DNA from: Nemertoderma westbladi
Lineage: Eukaryota; Xenacoelomorpha; Nemertodermatida; Nemertodermatidae
Length of the DNA stretch: 30,477 nucleotides
Assembly (NCBI GenBank): GCA_032718475.1
Contig: JAUCBJ010002597.1
Coordinates: forward strand, 1 to 30,477
Direction: 5' to 3'
A program made the position numbers and the translations under genes. How positions within the stretch are numbered: the first letter of the stretch is position 1; every line of letters starts with the position of its first letter. Below, piece after piece: positions 1 through 10,226 of this stretch. Below the pieces are notes generated by a model. That model did no database searches. It had not been told where the DNA came from and worked only from the letters and a program-made list of their open reading frames with translations.

Positions 1-182
1 GGAGCGGTACCCGTATGCTAAGGTCGGTTACTTCGTGGCTCGCCCTGGAGCGGTACCCGTCTGCTAAGGTCGGGTACTTCGTGGCTCGCCCAGGAGCGGT
101 ACCGTATGCTAAGGTCGGTTACTTCGTGGCTCGCCCTGGAGCGGTACCCGTATGCTAAGGTCGGTTACTTCGTGGCTCGCCC
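1..182. repeat. 46-bp tandem repeat, about 4 copies
   Basis: Four head-to-tail copies begin at 1, 47, 93 and 138. The period is 46 bp and one copy is 45 bp. Each begins GGAGCGGTACCCGT and ends TTCGTGGCTCGCCC, with only a few substitutions between copies. The array runs off the left edge, so its true size is unknown. The last part of the unit (GCTAAGG ... TTCGTGGCTCGCCCC) recurs inverted at 2637-2668 and 7366-7390, so the unit probably derives from the end of a dispersed element. Confidence 0.95.
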
Positions 183-2219
183 CACAAACAATACATCACA
201 CAAATGCTGCCATTTACCAATTGAGTGACACCATTGGCTGAAAAAGCTTTTCGTGAAAAATTTATAGCTAAGATGTTTTGGCTATTTAAGTATGTTTTAC
301 ATTATGTTCCTAATGATAAGTTCCCAGGGCTTAACGAATGCTCAGTGCAAGTATTTTTGAATGTTTAAGATGACAATCTGACAGCCTTTCGCGACTTTTC
401 AAGAACTATCATAACAATCATAACTGCTATATTTCGGCACGGTCAGAACATTGGCTTATTTTCCAGAGAATTACTTCAATATATTTAAAAAAAGGCCATG
501 GAAAAATTAGTGATAGTAGACTGTATTCTACAAGAACTTGAGTCTATGCAGAGATTTTTTTTGCTTTGAATCCATTTCATTATTTTTACTTTTTTTTTGT
601 GGATATTTTTTTAGTCACCCACTAATTTCACTATTGGCTGAACCATTCATTATGAGTCTATGAAACTTTATAGCTTATAGGCCTATACTTATTTATATCT
701 AGTTTATTGTTTGCGTTTAATGTTCAATGAGTTTTCAGTAATTCATCAATTTGTTGTTAGAACTAGTATATAACCTGGTCTGGTGATGTGCTACTACAGG
801 TATCTGTGTTTACAACTGATTATAATGTCATATTTAAATACGACGGCGTGGTGTGCCCAATTTATTGTTTTTGTGCCTCTCTACACAATGACGTGTAATT
901 TAATATAGGCTATTATAGACTTATTATTATTCTAGGTTTAATATTCAGCGATAACTGCGATGATAGAATGTAATTAAATAGAAACCCTAGGACGCTTGTC
1001 CTGCACCATGCAGCACGTTTTTGATTCACATTCAAACACATTTCCAACATTTCTTTAGAAACGCTTATAATGGCGCAAATTGACCTATCCCGCTAATCTT
1101 ATAACAAACAACTTGGTTGTGGCGCTACATTTGTTAAAACAAACAGGTTCTATAATAGAAAAGTATTTTTTGTGTATTTGTAGGTTGTCGTTTTTCTTTC
1201 ATAATGTTGTTAACCGCTACTGCGTTGCATTATTAATGTCCTTATTTTTATTATCGTTAAGTTTATAATTTGTAAGCAATACTATTCAGGGACATGCTTA
1301 CTGGCAGTTCTCCTACTAATCTTGTTACATTGGCAATACATATTGAAATACTCATTTAAATTCCGCCTCCTATTTACTTTAATGTGTCTATTTTTGAAGT
1401 TTTTTTTTTTATTCATCGTTTACTGTGATTATTTGCTGTTCATTGTTAAACAGGACCGGCTGTTCCATCAATTTCATTTCTAATCTAAACAGCTTTTTTG
1501 GGATTTCGTTTGTTTTGAAAAGTGTATTTCTTAATGAAACTCAAAAGTAAAGCAACTGTTAATACAGGGGGTGATTGCTGTGAGCTGAGCAGTGCAGCTG
1601 AGCAGCCATTGAGATTCTAGAATATAAATTAATTGCCTAATACACTTTCCATTGTTAAATAACTCATGTATGCTGAGTGTTTCAATGTTAGTTAGTAAAT
1701 TGTCATTAGAGTTTTGTGGTGATATTAAATATTGGCTTTATACGATTTTTAATGAATAATAATTATTGTGCTCACTGCCTCAAACTTGTTATAAAATTAT
1801 AGGATATATTTATTGACGTTATGTTTACTACTACTACCCCCTAGTCCCTGTGCTATTTAAGTAATATAGGCCGTATATAAACCCGTTAGCAGAAGGCATG
1901 CTGTAAGTACGTACAACAGTTAGTACGTCCGTTTATTATTACTTATTATTAAATATTACTAAATATGATATTATTATATTGTTCATTGAATAATTTATAA
2001 ATAATATATTTATTCAATAAATAATAAACTATTCCCTGTGCCCTGGTGTTGTTACATGATATTGAATATTATTTTCATCTCAACGGGATTCTGAATGGAT
2101 GACAACACACTTAGCGTTAGCAACATTTTTAAACCTTTCCAATAACGTACTCAGTTACTCTTTCAACTACAACTTGTAGTTCTGAAATGTAGAGCGCGCC
2201 CTGGTCACTGGAGGTATCA
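183..2219. other. AT-rich intergenic stretch, no gene recognised
   Basis: I see no supported gene here. Open frames are short and uncorrelated with any family. Small local structures are present, for example an inverted repeat near 1985-2020 built on ATTGAATAA and TTATTCAAT. No RNA gene or complete mobile element is visible. Confidence 0.6.
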
Positions 2220-2221
2220 TA

Positions 2222-2449
2222 GTTATTTAGAGTGGATAGGATAGAACAACTGAGAAACAATTAATAAAATTAATTAATTAATATTTCCAGCAATATTTCG
2301 GCCACAGGCCTTTTAATAGCTGTAGGGTAAATGTTTCAAACAGAAATTATAACGGTACAGCAAAACCACAAACAGTAAGTAATATTTTATTAATTGTTTC
2401 TCAGTGGGTCACTTGTAAAAAGATCTCTATCCTATCCACTCTAGATAAC
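2222..2449. mobile_element. 228-bp MITE with TA target duplication
   Basis: Terminal inverted repeats of about 25 bp (GTTATYTAGAGTGGATAGG...) lie at 2222-2246 and 2425-2449, with one mismatch in the outer part. A second inverted block (ACTGAGAAACAATTAATAAA) lies just inside each end, offset by about 16 bp. A TA dinucleotide flanks both ends (2220-2221 and 2450-2451), as expected for Tc1/mariner-type insertion. There is no coding capacity, so it is non-autonomous. The superfamily is inferred from the TA duplication alone. Confidence 0.75.
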
Positions 2450-2501
2450 TACAACTTATGTATGGTGATAAGCCTTCTTAGTCTACTTCTTGAAACTGTC
2501 C

Positions 2502-2556
2502 TGTTTTAGTTAAGCGGTCTAATTAGGTTAGTTTTGTTTTAGTTAGGCGGTCTAAG
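2502..2556. repeat. short tandem duplication, about 33-bp period
   Basis: The phrase TGTTTTAGTTARGCGGTCTAA occurs twice about 33 bp apart with one substitution. It lies just downstream of the MITE. No function is apparent. Confidence 0.6.
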
Positions 2557-2636
2557 TCTAAGATACAATCATATTTAAACAAAACTACTGGCTGCCACGC
2601 TGCCAGTAAGGAATGAAATTCCGATGTAGCTACTGA

Positions 2637-2668
2637 GGGGCGAGCCACGAAATTTACTCAGCCTTAGC
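2637..2668. repeat. dispersed terminus-like motif (GGGGCGAGCCACGAA)
   Basis: GGGGCGAGCCACGAA followed by a GCCTTAGC block is the reverse complement of the 3' half of the 46-bp unit at 1-182. A related copy lies at 7366-7390. It looks like one end of a dispersed repeat, but I cannot find a partner end nearby. Confidence 0.55.
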
Positions 2669-3141
2669 GAACTGACACTGTTGGGTTGGTGGGTAATTAA
2701 TGGCAAATAGTTGTCGTCTGCGTTACCATTTTCACATGATAATAACTTTCTCGTATTTAAAGCTGTCGAGAAATCTGTGGGCATCATCAATAAGACAAAT
2801 CTTCGATTATTTTAGAGACTTTCAGACAGCATGAGTTCAGGAGTCTCCCGCTAGAGGGCTACTTGTCTAAACATTAAATGTCCTCACATTTCTTTGCTTT
2901 TCATCGTTCAAGCTGAAACGTGGCAGATTGGTACTAGACCATTAACTGTAAAAAATATTAGGAGGCTCATACTTTTCTACATTTTCTAGTCTTCCGCTAG
3001 AGGGCAAAATATCTCTAAAGTGAACTCCTTGACCCACTCCGTTATTTTTGTTCCGTTCAAGCGAAACTTGTCAGATTTGTGCTATGAACCAAGTAAAGCA
3101 ATTCAATGAGCTAGAAATATGCCCTGCTGTAGGTTATAATT

Positions 3142-3284
3142 CCACGAAGCTAAGGAAAATCAACTACTTTCGCATCCAACTGCATCCGAATTACATTGTT
3201 CTATTTTTCAGTTTCCATGACAACCACTGCAAACAGATGCATTTTGAATTGTGGCCCTTTGTTTAATTTTCCTTAGCTTCGTGG
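3142..3284. repeat. 143-bp foldback with 19-bp perfect inverted repeats
   Basis: CCACGAAGCTAAGGAAAAT at 3142-3160 is matched perfectly in inverse orientation at 3266-3284, leaving a loop of about 105 bp. It could be a very small MITE or a transcribed hairpin. No target duplication is obvious. The GCTAAGG and CTTCGTGG words also occur in the 46-bp repeat at the left edge, which may be coincidence. Confidence 0.7.
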
Positions 3285-3384
3285 TTGCCTTTCTAGTACT
3301 ATCGTACTATAATATTTTCGAATTTTCTAAACAAGATTATTAAAAATGAGTGTTTAATTACCATAATTACTTGAATAAGAGCCT

Positions 3385-3470
3385 GAGCGTTTAAGTTGAT
3401 AACTGGCCAATTGGGGAGGCGTTTAGTGAGTCGAGGGGGGCGTTTATACGGGGAAGGCGTTTAAGTTCCA
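3385..3470. repeat. degenerate GGCGTTTA-type short repeats
   Basis: Four closely spaced copies of (G)GCGTTTA occur at about 3386, 3418, 3430 and 3457, interspersed with G-runs. The block looks like a decayed short tandem repeat. No gene is associated. Confidence 0.5.
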
Positions 3471-3855
3471 AATTGTGTGGTTCAAACAAAATGTTCCAGA
3501 ACATCGTGTATTTATTAAATAGAATAAATGGCCTATCTAGCGAACGATAATTCTTGCAATCTTTGAACGCCTATATCTCAGCTGTTTCTCAACGAAACTC
3601 AGACATTGTTACATATTTGGAATCCTTGTAACGCGAGCGTTTTCATGATATGAATATGAAAGAGTTACGACTAATGCGTAGAATGGCCACGTTACGGAGG
3701 GTGCGATTTCGCAAAAGACACTTTTTTAAAACGCTTATAAAAAAATTTAGCGGCAAAATCGAAAACTCCGGCTTCATGGTAACAACCACGGTGAGTTGAA
3801 CTACCGGTTCTGTTTCAAATTTCAAGCAATATGATAAAGATTTGTAGAAAAATCT

Positions 3856-3873
3856 GGGGGGGGGGGGGGGGGG
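3856..3873. repeat. poly(G) tract, G18
   Basis: An uninterrupted run of 18 G lies in AT-rich DNA. It is one of four long G/C homopolymers in the window; the others are at 19280-19303, 23100-23116 and 24440-24460. Confidence 0.9.
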
Positions 3874-4545
3874 TCCGTGTCATCAAAAAATGACACTATA
3901 TTACGGGACATGGTGTATTATTTTAATACAGTATGTATGTTGATTTGTCTTATTGCCATTGGATATGCTGGGGTTAGCTTTGTTACATTGGGTGTATAAG
4001 TAATGAAAAAATTATATCTTCCAGCCAGCCAGCCCCCTTCGCCAGTTTTCAATCCTATTACAAAGACTCATATAACAATGAATGATATTATTATGTGATT
4101 AATTTCATGTTGAGTGGGGTTTCATATTATATTAGTAGGCTGTGCGTTTATTAATTGAAATAAATTCATTGTGAGTACTTATACCTTATTAAAGGCTTAT
4201 CACCTTAAAATCGTACACTACTGTGTATACTACGACGTATACAAACAACTGCTGTTGCAAGTAATGCAAAAAGGATATGTTTTTTCTTCAAGCAGGTTGG
4301 ACGTTCTTTTCGAAGAACAATTAATGCGTACGCAGTACTTTTGTTCAACGGCTTTTAACTGTACGGGTACACTGGTAGATGTCGATAATAGCGTGACGTA
4401 CCTGCTCCACAGACTTCAGACATTAGATGTGTTGAGCTCCAGGTCGTAGTGTTTTTCAGTTAACAATACTGCAATAATTCTACAGTTCTAGCAATACTGC
4501 AATAACAAATAAGCCTATCTATCTCCTGATCTCTAAATAATTGAA
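3874..4545. other. 5' flank of transketolase
   Basis: No gene is recognised. A 92-codon open frame at 4171-4449 has no recognisable similarity and is probably chance. TTTTTCAG at about 4452-4459 would be an acceptable splice acceptor for a 5' untranslated exon, but there is no independent support. The word AATACTGCAATA occurs twice between 4465 and 4505 and again near 25545, upstream of the other host gene. Confidence 0.4.
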
Positions 4546-6450
4546 ATGAGTGTGGTTTCTGAAAATTACGATAATTTCCACAAAATGTCCAGCGAAAAGT
4601 TATCTGCTCTACAAGATATGGCGCACCGCCTCCGAATCGATAGTATCGTGGCAACCAACGCCAGTAATTCGGGACATCCGACTTCCTGTTGCAGCGCCGC
4701 CGAGATAATGTCCGTCCTCTTCTTCCACGAGATGCACTACGACCCCGGGTTCCCTCGGGACCCTCGCAGCGACCGCTTCGTCCTCTCCAAGGGCCACGCG
4801 GCCCCGGTGCTGTATGCCGCCTGGGCCGAGGCTGGGGCATTCCCCGTTGCCAACCTCACGGATCTACGTAAGCTAAACAGCGATCTGGAAGGCCATCCGA
4901 CGCCGAGGCTGAACTTTATCGATGTGGCCACGGGATCTCTCGGTATGGGAATTGGATTCGCATGCGGGATGGCTTACTGCGGTAAGTATTTCGACAAGTC
5001 GACCTACAGGGTCTTTTGTCTGGTCGGCGATGGGGAGACAAGTGAGGGGTCTGTCTGGGAAGCTGTTGCATTCGCTGGGCATTACAAGCTGTCCAATCTC
5101 GTGACAGTCGTCGACGTCAACCGTCTGGGTCAGTCTGATCCCACTCCGTTACAACACGACCTGGAGGCATACAAGGCGAGGTTCCAGGCTTTCGGTTGGT
5201 TGGCCATCGTGGTAGATGGAAATAGTATAGCGGACCTCGTTAAAGCGTTAGAGACGGCCAGACAGGAGACCGTAAGGCCCGTCTGTCTCGTCGCTAAAAC
5301 CTTGAAAGGGAAACACATTCCGGGGGTTGAAGACCAGTTAAACTTCCACGGGAAACCGATAGGAGGCGCCAACTTGGAGGTCGTGTTGTCCCACATCCGG
5401 GGACTGATCGGAAAGGATTCGTTCCCCTCGGCCACGGGGCTCGGCCCTCAGGCCATTTCGGCCTCGGTTCCTGCAGTCGATATACGCAACGTGCGTCTCT
5501 CCTCGCCGCCTGAGTACTCCGGCAAGGTGGCGACTCGCGCGGCGTACGGTGTGGCCGCAGCGAAACTGGACAACCCGCGGGTTGTCGTACTAGACGGCGA
5601 CACTAAGAACTCAACGTTCTCGGATAAATTCCTCCGCGCGCATCCAGATCGATTTATCGAGTGTTACATCGCGGAACAGAACATGTTGGCGGTCGGGATG
5701 GGTTTAGCGACCCGTGATCGTTGCGTTGTCTTCTGCGCGACGTTCGCCGCTTTCCTAACCCGCGGGTTCGATCAGCTACGAATGGGAGCGATCTCGGCGA
5801 CCAACGCGAACTTCGTTGGTTCCCACGCCGGGATCTCCATAGGGGAGGACGGCCCCTCCCAGATGGCCTTGGAAGATCTCGCGCTCTTCCGCACCCTCCC
5901 AACCGCGACTGTTTTCTACCCGAGCGACGGAGTTTCAACCGAACGCGCAGTGGAACTCGCCGCCAACACCAAAGGAATCTGTTTCATTAGAACGGGTCGC
6001 CCGGAAGTCGCGGTTCTCTATAAACCCGACGAGGTGTTTAAAGTCGGCGAGGCCAAGGTTGTGGTCAGCTCCGAGACGGATGTGGTCACGGTGATCGGTG
6101 CTGGGGTCACCCTCCACGAGGCTGTTAAGGCTGCCTCTCAGTTGGCCGAGCGCGGGGTCCACATCCGGGTCATTGACCCCTTTACTATTAAGCCCCTGGA
6201 CGCTCGGACCTTGGTTGGTAGCGTCCGCGCTACTGGCGGTCGGGTTGTGACCGTAGAGGATCACTACCCCGAAGGGGGCCTTGGCGATGCGGTCGCCTCC
6301 CTGCTGTCTACCTCCGTAGATGTTCCCATCAAACACGTAAAGCTCGCTGTTAACGGGATTCCTAGGAGCGGAAAGCCAGTTGAGCTACTACGGATGTTTA
6401 ACATCGACGCTGAAGCCATAGTAGCAGCTGTTGTTAAACTAATAGGTTAA
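4546..6450 (+). CDS. TKT: transketolase, complete single-exon gene
   Basis: This encodes 634 residues of the animal transketolase family (about 620-630 aa). The enzyme is thiamine-diphosphate dependent and transfers two-carbon ketol units between pentose-phosphate-pathway sugars in the cytosol. The N-terminal PP domain (about 15-285) has the [12 protein letters not shown] segment with His44, LSKGHAAP, and the cofactor motif running from GDG (161-163) to Asn192. The PYR domain (from about 325) has [10 protein letters not shown] and ECYIAEQNM with the catalytic glutamate at 377, then [11 protein letters not shown]. The C-terminal domain begins near 503. The first Met is used; Met14 is an alternative that would bring the N-terminus closer to the usual length. 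There is no frameshift or internal stop. The frame is intronless and GC-rich against AT-rich flanks. No poly(A) tail or target duplication marks it as a recent retrocopy, so it is most likely functional. Confidence 0.97.
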   Translation: MSVVSENYDNFHKMSSEKLSALQDMAHRLRIDSIVATNASNSGHPTSCCSAAEIMSVLFFHEMHYDPGFPRDPRSDRFVLSKGHAAPVLYAAWAEAGAFPVANLTDLRKLNSDLEGHPTPRLNFIDVATGSLGMGIGFACGMAYCGKYFDKSTYRVFCLVGDGETSEGSVWEAVAFAGHYKLSNLVTVVDVNRLGQSDPTPLQHDLEAYKARFQAFGWLAIVVDGNSIADLVKALETARQETVRPVCLVAKTLKGKHIPGVEDQLNFHGKPIGGANLEVVLSHIRGLIGKDSFPSATGLGPQAISASVPAVDIRNVRLSSPPEYSGKVATRAAYGVAAAKLDNPRVVVLDGDTKNSTFSDKFLRAHPDRFIECYIAEQNMLAVGMGLATRDRCVVFCATFAAFLTRGFDQLRMGAISATNANFVGSHAGISIGEDGPSQMALEDLALFRTLPTATVFYPSDGVSTERAVELAANTKGICFIRTGRPEVAVLYKPDEVFKVGEAKVVVSSETDVVTVIGAGVTLHEAVKAASQLAERGVHIRVIDPFTIKPLDARTLVGSVRATGGRVVTVEDHYPEGGLGDAVASLLSTSVDVPIKHVKLAVNGIPRSGKPVELLRMFNIDAEAIVAAVVKLIG

Positions 6451-6483
6451 TGTTGGACACATTCAGGGATAGTTTAGGTAATA

Positions 6484-6489
6484 ATTAAA
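6484..6489 (+). terminator. possible polyadenylation signal ATTAAA
   Basis: ATTAAA, the commonest variant of AATAAA, lies 33 bp after the transketolase stop codon. It fits a very short 3' UTR. The hexamer is frequent in AT-rich DNA, so this is only suggestive. Confidence 0.3.
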
Positions 6490-7365
6490 CCCGCGAATAT
6501 AGCGCATTATGCAATGTTTGTATGTTTGTTATAATTTGGGTTTTGCACTTTCGTATTCAGTTTACCTTCACGTTCACTCGCAAAAATCCACTGCAAGAAA
6601 TATAAATTTGTATTTGTGATACGATATTAATTGTTTGGTAAATATTGTCAATGTTAATCGCTAAGCAATTAATTGTGCTGTTTGTTATTTTGGTTATTAT
6701 GTCTATTAATTGGGAATAATATATTATGTTTCGCTTGAAAGGTTTGTGTTCATTTTTATACGCAATTTATTATCATTAGATACATGACAAATTTTGTTTT
6801 TTGACATTATTTTGTCGCGAAATTACATGTATTTAGACATTCATTAACAGCTGTGGCAATGGAATACATAGAGAGTTGGCTTTAGGAGTATTATTGGGCA
6901 GGCCTGATCCATTAGAATACATCAAATGCAGTTCTATTAATTAACTATAAAAGCCAGCAAGTTGGCTATAAGAAGACCGCCCATAGACAAACGTAGTGTA
7001 GTCGGTTCCCTCTTCTCTCCCCATTGAACAGCTTTGTTTACAGTCTGAGAGAGTAATCCCAGCTCCTAAATGCCATTATGAACGTAACATTTGAATGAAC
7101 CTTTTGTGCTAATAATTCAATCAGCTGGCCTACCAACTAACAAAAAAACCAAGAGATAATCAGCTGACGGGGTACTACCTATAGAAGGAAACTAAATTTG
7201 TTATTTGGCTCTATTCGTTGTTATTTATCTGGTTGTGCATCATGGGCATTTTTTATAAATATTCGGTAATCGTATCTTATATCTTGTAAACGTTCTTGAT
7301 AATGAAATTATTTGCTTCATATTATATTTTTGTTAGTGGTAGCTAAGTTGCATTTTTTATTATGT

Positions 7366-7390
7366 GGGGCGAGCCACAAAGTCAGCTAGC
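7366..7390. repeat. second copy of GGGGCGAGCCAC terminus-like motif
   Basis: GGGGCGAGCCACAAAGTCAGC resembles 2637-2668 and the inverse of the 46-bp unit end at 1-182. It has the same orientation as the 2637 copy. Confidence 0.5.
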
Positions 7391-7453
7391 CTCACGCCTT
7401 GCAGTTTAGACAATTTTAGTTTACTTACTGCTGACTGACATAGTTCTTTGTAA

Positions 7454-7566
7454 TAGTCTTGGCTAGGATTCTTCCCCCTGGCTCCTTCCAGGCAGCTTGC
7501 TGGCTTTCTAGTAGTCTTGGCTAGGATTCTTCCCCCGGGCTCCTTCCAGCCAGCTCGCTGGCTTTC
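7454..7566. repeat. 58-bp tandem duplication
   Basis: Two copies (7454-7508 and 7512-7566) share TAGTCTTGGCTAGGATTCTT and the following GGCTCCTTCCAG ... GCTGGCTTTC, with about four substitutions over 55 bp. It is a local duplication in non-coding DNA. Confidence 0.85.
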
Positions 7567-7983
7567 AACATGTAGTTTACATTCCTTTTTTCTCATGGTG
7601 AAACAGTGCAGAAATCGACTATAGAGTAGACCACTTCCTTGTTACAAAACATTTTTTCAACTCTGTAACAGTTTGAAGTGATTTGGTTTATTGTCCTTTA
7701 AACTTGTCGAACCATAGCCCAAATTATAGTCCATTTTTGGTAAGTAAAGTTAATTATAAAATAGAAACTTAAATTCCTTCAGACGGTACACAATATAATA
7801 AAGCTAAAAAAGGCCAGCGTAAAGAATTTATTTATATATTATTATTATTAAATTATATTTTAGACAGTGAATATTTAAAAAGTGACCTATGTACTTGTGC
7901 GGATCCTTTTTGCTCTGATATAGAACACAAAATCTTAATAGAGAAATATTCTGTTCGTAACAAATACGTCTGAAAAGTACCTA

Positions 7984-8110
7984 AATAACTATTTAAGTGG
8001 TGGCAAAAAAAATTAGACTTTTTTTTGTGGAGCGTTATTATTTGGCGAGCGTAGGTAGCGAGACAAATTAGAAAGCAATACAAAAAATGTTACTTTTTGC
8101 CACCGCACTT
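7984..8110. repeat. AAGTGGTGGCAAAA repeat, direct and inverted copies
   Basis: A 25-bp block (AATAACTATTTAAGTGGTGG plus CAAAA) at 7984-8008 recurs identically at 8560-8584. A near-exact inverse of its core (TTTTTGCCACCGCACTT) lies at 8094-8110. This may be a small foldback element plus a solo end. A GCGAGCGTAGGTAGCGAG motif sits between the inverted copies. Confidence 0.65.
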
Positions 8111-8559
8111 ACGTCGTTTTATTTGCTGTAAGTTTTCTCACTTTTATCTGGGCCTATTTCAGCATAAATATCGTCCATCGAAGTTTCTTCCGAGTGAAAT
8201 ACTGGCATTACTAGGTACATCCTGGATACCCATTTTTTTTATATGAAAAAGTCTTTTTATCATGAGGTTTTTTTTCTAGAACAAATATTTGATCTTCTGA
8301 CAGTAGGATGGTATTTTTTTCCAAAAAATGTTTTAGAAAAAAAATGTGTTCTAGAACAAAAATATTTATCAAAATTGATAACTAACACGTGTCTATAACA
8401 TTTATAAAAAATTAGCAAAAAATAGCTAGTATAAAAATCAATGTCATTGAAATTACTTTGAAATTTAATTCAACATAACTTTTTTTGTTGACAGAAAAAA
8501 TGTTCATTTTTTGTCAAACTTGTTAACGACTTTGACAATAAAAGTGACTTACAACAAAT

Positions 8560-8584
8560 AATAACTATTTAAGTGGTGGCAAAA
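8560..8584. repeat. second copy of 25-bp direct repeat
   Basis: Identical to 7984-8008, 576 bp away. The interval between them holds no recognisable coding sequence. Confidence 0.75.
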
Positions 8585-8820
8585 TATGTATTTTGGCTTT
8601 TGACTGGATAGTGTAAAAGCGGCCTAAGCGGAACAGACGCTCAAATAAATTAGAGCTTTTTAATTAAAAAATAAAATAAATTTTGAGGAAATTCGGATGC
8701 CATTACTCCGAAGGGCCCATATATAATAAGCGAGATACAATTATTTAAGATTAATTTATAAGTCCTTGTGTTGCAGTTACTGGACTAATATTAGATGCAA
8801 TTTATTTAGTAGTACGAAAC

Positions 8821-9269
8821 ACTACTACTATACTACTACTACTAGGTCGAGCGAACTCGGACAGTGGAAATGAGATCCTTCCAGGCTTCCCGATTCTCCA
8901 TAGTTGTCGCAATTTCGTTTCTCCCATGTTCAGTATCCCTTTCAAGTTGATCTATATATGTTATGGCAGGTCGTCCACGACTACGCTTTCAATGAGTTGG
9001 TTGCCAGAAACGTAGATCTGGTATGACCTCGTCTTTACTTCGCCAGCAGTGCCCACTGAATCTTAATCTGCGTTCACGGAGGGTGGTTGATACAGGTGGT
9101 ATTGTACCATAAAGCTAGGCGTTTGTAATGTGTTGTCTCCAGCTGATGTTTAGGGCTGCTCTTAATATTCTTGTGTAGCAACCATCAATTCGTTGTTCAA
9201 GTGATTTAGTCAGTGTCCAGGTCTCACCCCCGTATAAAATCACTTTCCACTGTGGCTCGAAAGAACTTA
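8821..9269 (-). mobile_element. LINE fragment A, 3' part (C-terminus and tail)
   Basis: On the minus strand this encodes the C-terminal region of a non-LTR retrotransposon polyprotein: LYGGETWTLT, then RILRAALNISWRQHITN, RERRLRFSGHCWRS and a closing REAWKDLI. A few frameshifts and stops show it is dead. It ends in a (TAG)n-like tail at about 8821-8844, typical of LINEs with short-tandem 3' ends. The upstream part continues at 13626-13968 on the other side of the Harbinger insertion. The layout matches the C-terminus of LINE B (15290-18733), but the two are clearly different families. The clade (RTE-like or Jockey-like) is not assignable by eye. Confidence 0.85.
9267..9269. repeat. Harbinger target-site duplication TTA, left copy
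   Basis: TTA immediately precedes the left terminal repeat and is repeated at 13626-13628 after the right one. A 3-bp TWA duplication is diagnostic for PIF/Harbinger insertion. Confidence 0.9.
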
Positions 9270-9492
9270 GGCCCGGTTTCTCAAAACTCACTTAACTTAA
9301 ATTGGGCTCTTAAACTAAGTGTTTTGTTACTAAGTGCCCACTTAAATTTATTTGCAGTTTCTCAAAAGTTAAATGGCCATTTAAAGTTTCACATTTAAGG
9401 GAAAACTTAAGTAACCCTGGGAGGTACCTTATCTGGCTACTTAAGTCTTAAGTAAATAAACAAAATGCAGTTTGCTCTGTACCGGTAATGTT

Positions 9493-9630
9493 ATGGCTTT
9501 TGTTCCAGTTGTTATAAATAGGCATCGACGAAAATCGAGAGTAAACAACATCAAACTCAACCCACTACAAGTATATAACGATACTGAATTTTATGAGCGG
9601 TACCTACGGAGCCACTACAGGGCATTTTAA
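9493..9630 (+). CDS. Harbinger transposase N-terminal segment (probable first exon)
   Basis: A 45-codon frame starts at ATG 9493 in the same frame as the main transposase block. It reads MAFVPVVINRHRRKSR... then NPLQVYNDTEFYERYLRSHYRAF. A basic stretch followed by a 'YND-EFYERY' segment is what precedes the 'RFTKPTFRYI' region in Harbinger nucleases, which here begins near 10257. The intervening 600 bp would be an intron; CTGCAG ending at 10226 is a plausible acceptor. I could not place a convincing donor in the right phase, so the exon end is uncertain. Confidence 0.5.
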   Translation: MAFVPVVINRHRRKSRVNNIKLNPLQVYNDTEFYERYLRSHYRAF

Positions 9631-10226
9631 ATCCTCTGTAAAATATTGGGATATTCCTGGAATATTGGAATATTCCTCCTCATTTTCAATTTTTTTACTA
9701 GCTATTTTTATGGAGATTTTGACATATATGTTAATGTTCTAGAACAACCCGCGGCAAAAATATATAGATAAATACACAAACAATTTGTATTTATTGGGTT
9801 TAAAAAAAGAATGTAAAACTTTGAAGGAGAGGAGCATGTTACAGTGGCTGTGTTTTCTAACCAAAACAATAAACCAATGCTGATTTCGAATGCGACCAAT
9901 TTGTGCTGAAGATATTTTATTAACTTGGTACCAACTTGAGCCACTCTACTAGATATAACAGATATTGAAGTGTTACTAATTATAATTGGTTGGCCAACTT
10001 GATGATTGACAGCCTAAAGATTGCGCAATGTAGAATTTATTAAATTTTATCAAATTTCGGTAATTCGAAAAAGCGCCTATCTTTATCGCTGATTTAATAT
10101 TTTTTGGGTTCTATATTACGTTGTTAAAATTCCGAAAATGTTAAAATGAAAATGTTAGGCGTGTAAATAACGATATCATAGTGCGGGTAAATAACTTAGA
10201 GTGCCAATAACTAATAAATTTTTACT

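Larger units (their letters stand above)
6490..8820. other. intergenic region between transketolase and nested transposons
   Basis: No protein or RNA gene is recognised. Besides the short repeats listed separately (7366-7390, 7454-7566, 7984-8110, 8560-8584) there are AT-rich stretches with repeated CTAGAACAAA words (8270-8360). Minus-strand open frames at 7360-7596 and 7853-8083 resemble nothing known; the first exists because it reads through the 58-bp duplication. Confidence 0.55.

Noticed and set aside
4171-4449. 92-codon plus-strand frame upstream of transketolase
   Set aside because: It has no recognisable similarity, does not begin with ATG, and lies in AT-rich DNA; length alone is not convincing.
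4460-6336. Several antisense and shifted frames within transketolase
   Set aside because: They are shadows of a GC-rich coding sequence; the sense frame is a full conserved enzyme.
7984-8584. Direct repeats as LTRs of a retrotransposon
   Set aside because: Only 25 bp long, with no primer-binding site, polypurine tract or coding between them.
9647-9678. Heat-shock-element-like TTCC/GGAA cluster upstream of the transposase
   Set aside because: The spacing between GAA and TTC units is irregular and does not meet the canonical pattern.
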